Positions 1 through 9,995 of a DNA stretch of 48,027 nucleotides are shown here, one piece after another. Every line of letters starts with the position of its first letter. The stretch's first letter is position 1. The DNA lies in NCBI GenBank assembly GCA_028864905.1, contig JAGWLP010000004.1:1-48027 (forward strand), written 5' to 3'. Origin of the DNA: Gammaproteobacteria bacterium. GTDB lineage: Bacteria > Pseudomonadota > Gammaproteobacteria > Natronospirales > REEB76. The notes beneath the pieces were generated by a model, which was given only the letters and a program-made list of their open reading frames with translations, was not told the DNA's origin and searched no databases. A program made the translations under genes and the position numbers.

Positions 1-1040
1 ATATGATGCACGTGCGCGTAGGATTCGATTGCCATCAACTCGTCCACGCGCACGCTGCCGGTGCGACACACACGCCCCAGATCGTTGCGCTCCAGATCCA
101 GCAGCATTACGTGCTCGGCGCGTTCCTTGGGATTGGCCAGCAGCTCGTGGATCAGCGCTGCATCGAGTTTCGGGTCGGAGTCACGCGGCCGGGTGCCGGC
201 GATGGGACGGGTTTCCGCGCGTCCGCCATGCACGCGCAGCAATCGCTCCGGCGAAGAGCTGATGATTGCGCTGTCACCGTGTAATGCCAGTGCTGCAAAC
301 GGCGCCGGATTGGCACAGCACAGCCTGCGGTATATTTCCGCCGCCGAAGCCTCGGCGCGCAACGGCGCCTGCCACCGGCGTGAGAGATTCGCCTGAAAGA
401 TGTCGCCGTCACGGATATAGCTTCGCGCCCGCTCTACGGCGTGCAGGTAGCGTCGCGGATCCTCCTCCGTCAGCGGCGCTGCCAACAGCGGCCGTGCGTC
501 GGCGGTGGGCGGTGCCAGCGCACGCAAATCGGTTTGCATTTGTTCCATCTGCTCCGCGTGCCCGGATTCGACCAGCAATGTCGTGGTGCCTCGATCATGG
601 TCGCAGATGACGGCGGCCGGAATGCGGGTCGCCCAGGCCAGCGGCAGGTTTTCATCCGGTTGCAGATGCAGCACCGGCTCGACCTCGGCGGCCAGTTCAT
701 AGGCCAGAAACAAAAACCAGCCGCCGCGAAACGGCAGGTGCTGCAGCGTGCCGTCCGGAGGCGGAAGGCACTCACGTTGCCACCACCCATCCAGCGCATC
801 CAGGAAGCCGTTTCCTACAATCGCTCCGGACGCCACGCCGCTGAGACGGCCGTCCGTGTGCAGGGCGAGCGTGGCGCCGGGATAGGCCATGAGTATGTCG
901 TAACGGCCGAGTGCCGCACCGCGTGCGACAGTTTGCAATAAATAGGGATAGCGCCCGGGCTGGAGACGTTGCAGCTCCGGCAAATTCGCCACGCCGCGCA
1001 GCACGCGGGTTGTGGAATCCGCTGCAGCCGCTTTCAGCAT
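1..1040 (-). CDS. pabB: Aminodeoxychorismate synthase component I (chorismate-binding), partial; 3' end lies beyond the window start
   Basis: Reverse-strand translation from ATG at 1040 runs open to the window edge: ...RYLHAVERARSYIRDGDIFQANLSRRW...SSSPERLLRVHGGRAETRPIAGTRPR...ERAEHVMLLDLERNDLGRVCRTGSVRVDELMAIESYAHVHH, typical PabB/TrpE motifs. Confidence 0.9.
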   Translation of the reverse strand, partial: MLKAAAADSTTRVLRGVANLPELQRLQPGRYPYLLQTVARGAALGRYDILMAYPGATLALHTDGRLSGVASGAIVGNGFLDALDGWWQRECLPPPDGTLQHLPFRGGWFLFLAYELAAEVEPVLHLQPDENLPLAWATRIPAAVICDHDRGTTTLLVESGHAEQMEQMQTDLRALAPPTADARPLLAAPLTEEDPRRYLHAVERARSYIRDGDIFQANLSRRWQAPLRAEASAAEIYRRLCCANPAPFAALALHGDSAIISSSPERLLRVHGGRAETRPIAGTRPRDSDPKLDAALIHELLANPKERAEHVMLLDLERNDLGRVCRTGSVRVDELMAIESYAHVHH

Positions 1041-1065
1041 GCGATATGCGGGGCGCGCGCGGAAC

Positions 1066-2310
1066 TCAGTGGAGGCGACGGAACACGAGTGTGCCGTTGG
1101 TGCCGCCAAAACCGAAGGAATTGGAGAGCACGGCATCCATCTGCATCTTGCGCGCGGTGTGCGGCACGTAATCCAGATTGCAGCCCTCATCGGGATGGTC
1201 GAGATTGATGGTGGGCGGGGCCACCTGGTCGCGCAGCGCCAGAATGCTGAAGATGGCCTCCACGCCGCCGGCGGCGCCCAGCAGGTGACCGGTCATGGAC
1301 TTGGTGGAGCTGACTGCGACTTTCCTCGCCTGTGCGCCGAAGGTGCGCTCAATGGCGATGCTTTCGCCCTTGTCGCCCACCTGAGTCGAGGTTCCATGGG
1401 CGTTGATGTACTGCACCTGCGCGGGTTGCAGGCCGGCATCGTGCAGCGCATTGAGCATGCACAGGCGTGCACCCTCCCCGTCTTCCGGCGGTGCGGTCAT
1501 GTGGTAGGCATCGCCACTCATCCCGAATCCGGCAAGCTCGGCATAAATCCTGGCACCACGCTTTTTGGCATGTTCGTACTCTTCCAGGACGATGATGCCG
1601 GCGCCTTCGCCCAGCACGAAGCCGTCGCGATCCCGATCCCAAGGGCGGCTGGCTTTTCCCGGAGCATCGTTGCGCGTGGACAGAGCGCGCGCGGCACAGA
1701 AGCCACCGATACCCAGCGGGGTGACGGTCATCTCGGCACCGCCGGCAATCATGACATCCACGTCGCCATACTGGATGCAGCGCATGGCGATGCCAATGTT
1801 GTGGTTGGCGGTCGTGCAGGCGGTCACCACAGCCAGATTCGGGCCCTTGAATCCGTAGATGATGGACAGATGGCCGGCAATCATGTTGATGATGCTGGAG
1901 GGCACGAAGAACGGCGATACCCGCTTTGGACCCTGGTTCTCCAGAATCGAAGCGTGCGCCTTCTCGATGTTGGTGAGCCCGCCAATGCCTGCGCCGATGG
2001 CTGCGCCGATACGTGCGGCATTGGCTGCGGTAACTTCCAGGCCCGCATCCTTGATGGCCTGCATTCCCGCCGCCACACCGTAGTGCACGAACGGGTCCAT
2101 TTTCTTGATGTCCTTGGGCTCGATGTACTGCGCCGGGTCGAAGCCTTTCACCTCCGCTGCAATGCGCGTTGGGTAATTGGCCGCATCGAAATGGGTGACG
2201 GGTCCCACGCCGCTTTTGCCGGCGACGATGGCTTGCCAGGCCTGTTCCACGCTGTTGCCCACCGGGGAAATGATACCCAGTCCGGTCACCACCACACGCC
2301 GCTTGGACAC
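1066..2310 (-). CDS. fabF: Beta-ketoacyl-ACP synthase II; GTG start inside the 434-aa ORF
   Basis: [19 protein letters not shown]..., active-site [37 protein letters not shown]. Confidence 0.95.
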   Translation of the reverse strand: MSKRRVVVTGLGIISPVGNSVEQAWQAIVAGKSGVGPVTHFDAANYPTRIAAEVKGFDPAQYIEPKDIKKMDPFVHYGVAAGMQAIKDAGLEVTAANAARIGAAIGAGIGGLTNIEKAHASILENQGPKRVSPFFVPSSIINMIAGHLSIIYGFKGPNLAVVTACTTANHNIGIAMRCIQYGDVDVMIAGGAEMTVTPLGIGGFCAARALSTRNDAPGKASRPWDRDRDGFVLGEGAGIIVLEEYEHAKKRGARIYAELAGFGMSGDAYHMTAPPEDGEGARLCMLNALHDAGLQPAQVQYINAHGTSTQVGDKGESIAIERTFGAQARKVAVSSTKSMTGHLLGAAGGVEAIFSILALRDQVAPPTINLDHPDEGCNLDYVPHTARKMQMDAVLSNSFGFGGTNGTLVFRRLH

Positions 2311-2411
2311 AGCCTTAATCCTCTTGCACACCGGTCTGGAGAGTATAAGAAAAGACAAGGCCGCTGCCACCTTCCGGTAACAACGGCGCGTTTGTCAGGG
2401 GACGGGGCAGC

Positions 2412-2654
2412 TCAGGCGTTGGGCAAATGCGCCTTGATGTAATCAACCGCCTGGCCCACGGTGGTGATTTTCTCGGCTTCCTCGTCAGGGATTTCGCACT
2501 CGAATTCCTCTTCCAGCGCCATGACCAGTTCCACGGTATCCAGGGAGTCAGCACCCAGATCGTCGACGAACGAGGCCTGCGGAGTCACTTGTTCCTCTTT
2601 GACACCCAGCTGTTCCACGACGATCTTCTTGACGCGTTCTTCGATGCTACTCAT
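2412..2654 (-). CDS. acpP: Acyl carrier protein
   Basis: [80 protein letters not shown] with the DSL phosphopantetheine site. Confidence 0.97.
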   Translation of the reverse strand: MSSIEERVKKIVVEQLGVKEEQVTPQASFVDDLGADSLDTVELVMALEEEFECEIPDEEAEKITTVGQAVDYIKAHLPNA

Positions 2655-2689
2655 GACTTTTGGAACCTCCCGAAGTGACAACAACAGTG

Positions 2690-2710
2690 TTGGCCGGGGT
2701 GGCCGGCCAA
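2690..2710 (-). promoter_or_regulatory. Perfect 8-bp hairpin in the acpP 5' leader
   Basis: TTGGCCGG-CCACC-CCGGCCAA; a TACAAT -10-like box lies just upstream on the minus strand. Confidence 0.4.
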
Positions 2711-2765
2711 ACTGGGGGCGGTATTGTAGTGAAATCCGCCCCCCCATGCCAGCACGGCCGCATTG

Positions 2766-3512
2766 CTAGGCCATATACATGCCGCCATTCACGTGCAGAG
2801 TTTCGCCGGTGATATAAGCGGCTGCAGGCGAGGCCAGGAACAGTACGGCTTGTGCAACATCTTCCGGCAAGCCAAGCCGTCCCAGTGGAATTTGATTCAA
2901 CAAGGCAGTGCGCTGCGCTTCGCTGAGCGCACGGGTCATGTCGGTATCAATGAATCCCGGAGCCACGGTGTTGACGGTCACGTTGCGGGAACCGATTTCG
3001 CGCGCCAGCGATTTGGTGAAGCCAAGCATGCCGGCCTTGGCGGCCGAATAATTGACTTGCCCCGGATTGCCGGTGGCGCCCACGACCGAGGAGATATTGA
3101 TGATGCAGCCGCGACGTGCCTTGAGCATCCCGCGCAGGCAGGCTTTCGACAGGCGGAACACGGAGCTGAGATCGGTATTGATTACCGCTTGCCAATCCTC
3201 TTCCTGCATGCGCATCAGCAGCGTGTCACGGGTGATGCCGGCATTGTTTACCAGGATTGTGGGGCTACCGAATTCCTTGCCGATCTTTTCCACCATCTGT
3301 TCCACGGCCTCCGGATGGGCGACGTCCAGTACCATGCCGCGGCCGGACAGATGTTCCGCTGCCAGGTAGCCGTTGATGGTGGCCACGCCCTCCATAGTGG
3401 TCGCCGTGCCGATTACCGTGGCACCGGCTTTCGCGAGCGTGAGCACTATCGCCCGGCCGATGCCGCGGGTGGCGCCGGTTACCAGCGCAAGTTCATGTTG
3501 GGGCAGGCTCAT
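2766..3512 (-). CDS. fabG: 3-oxoacyl-ACP reductase
   Basis: TGATRGIGRAI, NNAGITRD, YSAAKAGMLGFTKSLARE. Confidence 0.95.
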   Translation of the reverse strand: MSLPQHELALVTGATRGIGRAIVLTLAKAGATVIGTATTMEGVATINGYLAAEHLSGRGMVLDVAHPEAVEQMVEKIGKEFGSPTILVNNAGITRDTLLMRMQEEDWQAVINTDLSSVFRLSKACLRGMLKARRGCIINISSVVGATGNPGQVNYSAAKAGMLGFTKSLAREIGSRNVTVNTVAPGFIDTDMTRALSEAQRTALLNQIPLGRLGLPEDVAQAVLFLASPAAAYITGETLHVNGGMYMA

Positions 3513-4447
3513 GGCGTGCTCACGGCGGCTAAAGCGGCCTGCAGGGTTTGCGGGTCATACACGGGATAGGCTTCCACAGACTTGTTGATGCGTTTGGTCA
3601 ACCCGCTCAGCACCCGGCCTGGCCCGAATTCCACGAGTTTTGTGATGCCTTGGCTTGCCAGTGATTGGACGGTTTCCGCCCAGCGCACTGGGCTATACAG
3701 CTGTTCCTTGAGGGCCTGCCGGATGGCTGCAACGTCAGCATGAGCCGCCACATCCACGTTGTGGATGATCGGAATCTGCGGCGACTTTAACTGAAGGTCG
3801 GCAAGTCTGGCAGCCAGTTTGCCCGCGGCAGGCCGCATCAGAGCGCAATGCGATGGCACGCTGACCGGCAGGAGCACGGCGCGCTTCGCCCCTTTGGCAC
3901 TGCAGGACGCCATGGCACGCTCCACGGCCGGTTTTTCTCCGGCAATGACGACCTGGCCCGGGGAGTTGAAATTCACTGCCTGTACCACTTGGCCTTGGGC
4001 CGCCTCCATGCAGGCAAGGCGCACGGTTTCATCCTCCAGGCCGAGGATCGCCGCCATCGCCCCTGCGCCCGGTGGCACCGCCTGTTGCATGGCCTGCCCG
4101 CGGAACTCAACCAGCTTGATGGCTGCCTTGAAATCCAGGGCCCCGGCGCACACCAGCGCTGTGTATTCACCCAAGCTATGCCCCGTCATGAAGGCTGGTT
4201 TGGATCCTTTACTCGATTGCCATAACCTCCAAAGAGCGACCCCCGCGGCCAGCAGCGCGGGCTGCGTCCGCTCAGTCGAATTCAGGCGTTCATCGGGTCC
4301 AGCTTGAACCAGCTCCCACAGGTCGTAATTTAAAACCTCGGAAGCTTCTGCAAATACCTGTTTAATCTCAGGATACTCAGGTAAAAAGCTCGCGAGCATA
4401 CCAATTGATTGTGAGCCCTGGCCGGGAAAAACGGCGGCGAAACTCAT
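3509..4447 (-). CDS. fabD: Malonyl-CoA:ACP transacylase
   Basis: FPGQGSQSIGML, GHSLGEYTALVCAGAL; overlaps the fabG start. Confidence 0.95.
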   Translation of the reverse strand: MSFAAVFPGQGSQSIGMLASFLPEYPEIKQVFAEASEVLNYDLWELVQAGPDERLNSTERTQPALLAAGVALWRLWQSSKGSKPAFMTGHSLGEYTALVCAGALDFKAAIKLVEFRGQAMQQAVPPGAGAMAAILGLEDETVRLACMEAAQGQVVQAVNFNSPGQVVIAGEKPAVERAMASCSAKGAKRAVLLPVSVPSHCALMRPAAGKLAARLADLQLKSPQIPIIHNVDVAAHADVAAIRQALKEQLYSPVRWAETVQSLASQGITKLVEFGPGRVLSGLTKRINKSVEAYPVYDPQTLQAALAAVSTP

Positions 4448-4475
4448 GCGCAGGTCCTTTGGGAGAGGCGGCGGA

Positions 4476-5105
4476 TTATACCTGCCCGCCTACCCTGTTT
4501 CGGCCAGTTTGCCAGTGCGACGACAGCAGGACCGCCGCGCCCACTACCGCACCGCTCAGGGCTCCCCACAGGTGCGCGTCTACAATGACCGGGCCGCCAG
4601 TTGTGGCCACGGACCACGGCAGCGGGCCCAGCAATTGCTCGTAGATGAGCTTCAGCACCAGGAACAGCGCGAGTACCCAGCCCAGCCAGTCGCGGCGCGC
4701 CATAAGCAACATGGCGCCAGCTATCCAGAGCGTGTTCAACGCGCCTGAGATGCCCACATACCAGCGTAAAGCCGGGTCACCCAACAGCAGGCCGAGACCT
4801 ACCCCCAACGATCCAAGGACCACCAGCGCGGGGCAGCGCCAGCCAGGCAATTCGTGTTCGAACAGCAGCCAGAGTAGTACATAGCCCGCCAGGTCCTCGC
4901 CCAGATGTCCCCACCCGAGGTGCACCCAGTTGCCGGTGAAAATGCGCCAGATCTGCCCATCCAATATGGCAACCCGGTCAAAGCGCAGGGCGCTGCGTGC
5001 GGCATTGCCGGCAAGGGCAAGCAGCACACAGGGCACCACAATGACCAGCATGGGCCAAAGGCGCCGGGCGCTCAGCAGGGAACCAGGAATTGCGCGTGCA
5101 GTCAT
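4476..5105 (-). CDS. Rhomboid-fold protease of the rhombosortase type (TTG at 5120 is an alternative start)
   Basis: Multi-TM protein with IWRIFTGNWVHLGWGHLGEDLAG, GISG serine motif, LKLIYEQLLGP and IVDAHLWGALSG (His), matching my recollection of rhombosortases. Confidence 0.7.
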   Translation of the reverse strand: MTARAIPGSLLSARRLWPMLVIVVPCVLLALAGNAARSALRFDRVAILDGQIWRIFTGNWVHLGWGHLGEDLAGYVLLWLLFEHELPGWRCPALVVLGSLGVGLGLLLGDPALRWYVGISGALNTLWIAGAMLLMARRDWLGWVLALFLVLKLIYEQLLGPLPWSVATTGGPVIVDAHLWGALSGAVVGAAVLLSSHWQTGRNRVGGQV

Positions 5106-5187
5106 CGTCAAATGAGACAAGCCGTTGTTGTATGATGGTTTTCGGACTTCAGCCGCACTTTAACCCGCTCGCCTCAGCCAACCCGCC

Positions 5188-5649
5188 ATGCGCATCCGCC
5201 AGCAGTCATCCGGTTTCACCCTCATCGAAGTCATGGTGGTAGTGGTTATTCTCGGGATTTTAGCCTCCATTATCGTGCCCAAAATCATGAACAAGCCGGA
5301 CGAGGCACGCGTCGTCAAGGCCAAGCAGGATATCCGTGCCATCCAGTCTGCGCTGGAGATGTACAAGCTGGACAATTTCGTTTACCCCACCACCGATCAG
5401 GGCCTGCAGGCGCTCGTGACCAAGCCAACCACGGATCCGGTACCGCCGCACTGGAAGCAGTACCTGGATCGCCTGCCGATAGACCCGTGGGATTACCCCT
5501 ACCAGTATCTCAACCCGGGTGTCCATGGCCCGATCGACATCTGGACCTACGGGCCCAAGGGCCCCTCCGGGGGCAGTACGGATGCCGGGGTGATTGGTAA
5601 CTGGAACTTGGAAGGCAGTAACACGGGCACCGGCAACAGCGGCCATTGA
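5188..5649 (+). CDS. gspG: Type II secretion major pseudopilin
   Basis: Prepilin site SSGFTLIEVMVVVVILGILASIIVPKIM; DQGLQALV; DPWDYPYQYLNPG. Confidence 0.96.
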   Translation: MRIRQQSSGFTLIEVMVVVVILGILASIIVPKIMNKPDEARVVKAKQDIRAIQSALEMYKLDNFVYPTTDQGLQALVTKPTTDPVPPHWKQYLDRLPIDPWDYPYQYLNPGVHGPIDIWTYGPKGPSGGSTDAGVIGNWNLEGSNTGTGNSGH

Positions 5650-5669
5650 GGCCGCGCTGCGAGTGCGGC

Positions 5670-6233
5670 ATGGCAACAACACGTATCCGCGGGTTCACTC
5701 TGGTCGAAATACTGGTGGTGCTGGTCATCATCAGCATCGTGACTGCTGTCGGGATACTTTCGCTGGCATCGCTGGGTGCCAATCCGGCCGCGGAAAATGC
5801 CGCACAGAAACTCGCCGCGATTACCGATCTGGTAGCCCAGCAGGCCGTGATGCGCGGACAGCAATACGGCCTGCGCGTTTCGCCGCATGCCTACGAATTC
5901 CTGGCGTATGACGGGAGTAAGTGGTCGCCAGTCAATGATGACGAGCTGCTGCGTCGCCGGCAGCTGGACAGCGGACTGATCCTGTCGCTGCAACTGCAGG
6001 GGACCCCCATCCAATTACCGGTCAGCAATCCCGCGAGTGACGATCTTCTCACGGACAACAAGGCCGCCAATCAAACTGAAATCAAGCCGCAGATACTGCT
6101 GCTTTCCAGCGGCGAGCTTACGCCGTTCACCATCACCGTGCGTGGTGCCGATAACAACAGCAGCTACCGCGTGACTGGCGACTTGCAACACGGTATCCGC
6201 TATGTTCCCCCGGATAATAATGATGCCGGCTGA
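5670..6233 (+). CDS. gspH: Type II secretion minor pseudopilin GspH
   Basis: RGFTLVEILVVLVIISIVTAVGILSLASLG and position after gspG. Confidence 0.85.
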   Translation: MATTRIRGFTLVEILVVLVIISIVTAVGILSLASLGANPAAENAAQKLAAITDLVAQQAVMRGQQYGLRVSPHAYEFLAYDGSKWSPVNDDELLRRRQLDSGLILSLQLQGTPIQLPVSNPASDDLLTDNKAANQTEIKPQILLLSSGELTPFTITVRGADNNSSYRVTGDLQHGIRYVPPDNNDAG

Positions 6234-6678
6234 CGCACGCGCACCGGCAAGTTGTCGTGCCCGGGGTTTTACGCTGATCGAAGTGCTGATTGCGCTGGCG
6301 TTTCTGGCGCTCGCCATGAGCGCCATCATCGCCACGGTGGGAGTCAGCATCCGCAATGCGGCCGGGTTGCAGGACAAGACCTTCGCACACTGGGTGGCGA
6401 TGAACGAATTGACCACGTTGCGTTTGGCACCTGCGTGGCCGGACATCGGCACGCAGAAAGGCGATGCCGAAATGGCCGGTCAGAAATGGAATTGGCAGGC
6501 GGTCGTGAGCAGCACCCAGGATCCGGACCTGCTGCGCGTGGATATTGACGTCAGCAATGCGCTGTCGCCCGCCACGGTGAGCGCCAGCCTCGTTGGCTTC
6601 ATTGGCCGGCCACTGCCGCAGTTACCGGGCAGCAATCCGGCACCACACGCCGCTCAGGGCGGCACGGCGGCACCATGA
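6220..6678 (+). CDS. gspI: Type II secretion minor pseudopilin GspI (start codon uncertain; 6202 also possible)
   Basis: RGFTLIEVLIALAFLALAMSAIIATVGVSIRNAAGLQDKTFAHWVAMNELTTLRL. Confidence 0.88.
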   Translation: MMPADARAPASCRARGFTLIEVLIALAFLALAMSAIIATVGVSIRNAAGLQDKTFAHWVAMNELTTLRLAPAWPDIGTQKGDAEMAGQKWNWQAVVSSTQDPDLLRVDIDVSNALSPATVSASLVGFIGRPLPQLPGSNPAPHAAQGGTAAP

Positions 6679-7289
6679 ATAGGTGCGCGCACGGCTTCAC
6701 GCTGATAGAAATTCTGGTGGCCATGGTCATCGTGGCCGTTATTGGAGTGCTTGCCTACGGCGGCCTGCACGGGCTGATTCGCGAACGCGAGCAAACCGCA
6801 ACCAGCATGCAGCGCCTGCGCCTGGCGCAGCAGGCACTGGCCATCATGACGCGCGATTTCAGCCAGCTCGAACCACGGCCGATACGCGATCCCTTGGGCG
6901 GCACACCGCTCGCCGCCTTCCTGAGCATGCCTCAGAACCAGCCGTCGCTGGCATTCACGCGCGGCGGATGGAGCAATCCGCTCGCCGACGTGCGCAGCAC
7001 CGAGGAGCGCGTGGCGTACCAGCTGGATAACGACCAGTTGCTGCGCTTGTCATGGCCGGAACTGGATGTGCCCGCGCAAACCGAACCCGCGAGACAGGTG
7101 TTGCTCACCGGCGTCACGCAGTTTGATCTGCGCTTCATGGACAGCAGCGGCACGTGGCAGAACCAATGGCCGCCGCTGAATGTGAATAGTGCGGCCTACC
7201 TCGCGCAGTTGCCGCGCGCGGTGGAAATCGACGTTACGCTCAAGGATCTGGGCCGCATCACGCGCATTGTCGAGGTAGCAGCACCGTGA
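6675..7289 (+). CDS. gspJ: Type II secretion minor pseudopilin GspJ
   Basis: HGFTLIEILVAMVIVAVIGVLAYGGLHG...MTRDFSQLEPRPIRD. Confidence 0.9.
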   Translation: MNRCAHGFTLIEILVAMVIVAVIGVLAYGGLHGLIREREQTATSMQRLRLAQQALAIMTRDFSQLEPRPIRDPLGGTPLAAFLSMPQNQPSLAFTRGGWSNPLADVRSTEERVAYQLDNDQLLRLSWPELDVPAQTEPARQVLLTGVTQFDLRFMDSSGTWQNQWPPLNVNSAAYLAQLPRAVEIDVTLKDLGRITRIVEVAAP

Positions 7290-8269
7290 GTACGCGGGCG
7301 CATGCATCGGCAAAACAGCGCGGCGTGGCGCTGCTCATTGCTCTGGTGGTCGTGGCGATTGCGGCGACGCTGTCTACCGGCATGATCTGGACTCGCGAAC
7401 TGGACATACGCCGCACCGCCAACATTACCCAAGGCGATCAGGCGATGGAATACGCACTCGGCGCCGAAGCTTGGGCAGAGCAGATACTGCGCCGCGACTA
7501 CCAGTCCAGTCCCAACAATACAAATCTCACCCAGGATTGGGCCATGCAACTGCCGCCGCTGCCGGTTCAGGGCGGCTCGGTCACCGGACATCTGCAGGAC
7601 CTGCAAGGCCTGTTCAACGTGAACAATCTGGCCAGCAGCAATGCCGCTCAGGCCGCAGCTGCGACTGCACAGTTCCAGCGCCTGCTGGTGGCGCTCAATC
7701 TGGACCCGGAAATCGCCACTGCGGTATTCGACTGGGTGAACGGCGGCAGTCAGCCGCATTTCCCTGGCGGCGCCAAGGATGAATACTATTCGCGCCTCAG
7801 CCCCCCCTACCTGACCGCGGAGCAACCGATGACCAGCATCAGCGAATTGCTGCTGGTCAAAGGTGTCACGCCGCAGGTCTATGCGGCCTTGCTGCCCTAT
7901 GTGTGTGCCCTGCCCCTGCACCCTCCGGGTACTCCGTCGGGAACGCCGTTGACACCGGTAGCGGTCAACGTCAATACCGCGCCTGCACCGGTGCTCATGA
8001 TATTGACCACTGGTATCAGCGGCGAACTCGCAGCCGGTGCAGTGCAGGCACGCGCCCAGCAGCCGTTCCAGAATGCAGCGCAACTCACTCAACTGCTGGG
8101 GAACATTGCGATACCGGCAGGTGTGCCCGCACCCCGGACGTTCAGCAACTGGTTTCGGCTATCCACGCAGGTGACCATTGGCAGTGCACAGTTGACCATG
8201 TACAGTTTGCTGTACCGCACCGGAACCGGCGTGACCATTGCCGTGCGGCGCAGCTTCGGAACCCTATGA
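7286..8269 (+). CDS. gspK: Type II secretion GspK
   Basis: RGVALLIALVVVAIAATLSTGMIW; DLQGLFNVNNL; VNVNTAPAPVL. Confidence 0.93.
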   Translation: MSTRAHASAKQRGVALLIALVVVAIAATLSTGMIWTRELDIRRTANITQGDQAMEYALGAEAWAEQILRRDYQSSPNNTNLTQDWAMQLPPLPVQGGSVTGHLQDLQGLFNVNNLASSNAAQAAAATAQFQRLLVALNLDPEIATAVFDWVNGGSQPHFPGGAKDEYYSRLSPPYLTAEQPMTSISELLLVKGVTPQVYAALLPYVCALPLHPPGTPSGTPLTPVAVNVNTAPAPVLMILTTGISGELAAGAVQARAQQPFQNAAQLTQLLGNIAIPAGVPAPRTFSNWFRLSTQVTIGSAQLTMYSLLYRTGTGVTIAVRRSFGTL

Positions 8270-9498
8270 GCGAAACCCTGGTATTGCGGATGCCGGAAGC
8301 CGGGCGCCCCGCCATGTGGCTGGTAATGGATGCGTTTGGCAACCGCATGGGGCAGCCGGGCAGTGGCACCCTGGCGCAAGCCGCAGTGATCGCCGACGGC
8401 AGGCGGGTGCGCGTGTGTGTGCCCGGCGCACAGACGCTGTTCCTGCATGCCGACCTGCCCACGCGTAACAGCCACAAAATCCAGCAAGGCCTGCCCTACG
8501 CGCTGGAAGACCGGCTCGCCGAGGACATTGAAAACCTGCACTTCGCCGTGGGCGTGCGCGATGCACGCGGCTACCCGACCATCGTGGTCGCGCGGGCGCA
8601 CATGCAGGCGTGGCTCGACGAGCTCACAGCGGCCGGCCTGACACCTGCCGAACTGGTCGTGGATGTGCTCGCCTTGCCGGTGCGCGAGCACAGCCTGGTC
8701 ACAGTGGCTGATGGCGAACAGGTGCTGGTGCGTTTCCCGGACAGCAGCGGCATCGTGGCGGACCGGACTCTCGCCTCGCTGTTGATTCAGCGGCAACTTG
8801 CCAAGCTGCCTGAATCGCAGAACTGCACGCATGCCCTGGTGTATGCCGCCGATGAGCCCGCGCAACAGGAAGCCGCAGCTTTGCTCGCCGGTCTGGATCT
8901 CGAGATTGCCTACAGTCACTTGGGTTCCGGCGCGATTGGCCTGATGGGCGGAAGTGCACGCGCGCCGCAGGCCATCAATCTGTTGCAGGGAACGTTTGCA
9001 CGTCGCGATGGCGCGGCGGGATATTGGCCACGCTGGCGCGTCGCGGCAGTATTGTTGGCGGCGCTGATCGCGATCCTGATCGTACAGCAGGGTGTGAGTG
9101 AGTTCAGATTGCGGCGCCAGTCCGCGACGCAGCAGGAACAGGTTGCGGCACTCTTTCATCGGGCGCTTCCCGATGTCACGCGCATGGTGGAGCCACGCGT
9201 GCAAATGGAGCGGCGCCTCAGTCAGCTTAGCGGAGGCAGCGGTTCTGCCACCGGCCTGCTGGCGATGCTGGCGAATGTGGGCGCGGCACTGCAAGCGCAA
9301 TCCGGCATGCAATTGCTGGGATTCAGCTATCACGGAAATGTCCTGCAACTGCAGGTCCAGGCCGGCAGCATGGACGCGCTGCACGACCTGCAATCGGCAT
9401 TGGCAAACAACGCCGCACTCGAGGTGCAGCTGGATTCGGTCAGCAGTGCGGCCGGCCAGACCACGGGTCGTTTGACGCTGCACGGGCGCAATCCATGA
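8266..9498 (+). CDS. gspL: Type II secretion GspL
   Basis: Starts at the ATGA overlap with gspK: MSETLVLRMPEAGRPAMWLVMDAFGN...; actin-like cytoplasmic part then TM (VAAVLLAALIAILIVQQGV). Confidence 0.88.
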   Translation: MSETLVLRMPEAGRPAMWLVMDAFGNRMGQPGSGTLAQAAVIADGRRVRVCVPGAQTLFLHADLPTRNSHKIQQGLPYALEDRLAEDIENLHFAVGVRDARGYPTIVVARAHMQAWLDELTAAGLTPAELVVDVLALPVREHSLVTVADGEQVLVRFPDSSGIVADRTLASLLIQRQLAKLPESQNCTHALVYAADEPAQQEAAALLAGLDLEIAYSHLGSGAIGLMGGSARAPQAINLLQGTFARRDGAAGYWPRWRVAAVLLAALIAILIVQQGVSEFRLRRQSATQQEQVAALFHRALPDVTRMVEPRVQMERRLSQLSGGSGSATGLLAMLANVGAALQAQSGMQLLGFSYHGNVLQLQVQAGSMDALHDLQSALANNAALEVQLDSVSSAAGQTTGRLTLHGRNP

Positions 9499-9995
9499 AT
9501 ACCCTGCAGCAGTTGCGCCAATGGTTTATGTCGCTGGAAAAGCGCGAACGCCGGGTACTGGGAAGCGGCGTGGTGATTCTGGCGCTGTTCATTCTTTACG
9601 CGGGACTGGTTTCTCCCTACGCGAGCCACCGGCGTGCGTTGACCTCGGAAGTGCAAGCCCAACGTGCGTTGCTTGCCTGGATGCGGCCCGTGGCCAGTCG
9701 CATTGAAGCCTCGCAGGGCAGGAAGCCGGCAGCGCTTCCCGGGGGATCCTTGCTCGGCGCGGTCAATGCGAGCATTACCAGTGCCGGTCTGGCCGGGGCC
9801 TTGCAGCAGGCGCAGCAGTCCGACGATGGCACGGTGAGGGCGCAGTTCAAGAGCGTGGATTTTGACAGCCTGGTGAGCTGGCTGGCGGGATTGCAACGCA
9901 CCTACGGCGTGGTGGCCAGCGATGTTACGGTGACACGCGCATCGGGGCCGGGCCAGGTGGACGCCAGCATCAGGCTTGAGGACTCCGCTTCGTGA
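9495..9995 (+). CDS. gspM: Type II secretion GspM
   Basis: MSLEKRERRVLGSGVVILALFILYAGLVSP; position between gspL and gspN. Confidence 0.88.
   Translation: MNTLQQLRQWFMSLEKRERRVLGSGVVILALFILYAGLVSPYASHRRALTSEVQAQRALLAWMRPVASRIEASQGRKPAALPGGSLLGAVNASITSAGLAGALQQAQQSDDGTVRAQFKSVDFDSLVSWLAGLQRTYGVVASDVTVTRASGPGQVDASIRLEDSAS

Noticed and set aside
1012-2442. 476-aa plus-strand ORF opposite fabF
   Set aside because: Shadow ORF; fabF has clear motifs on the other strand.
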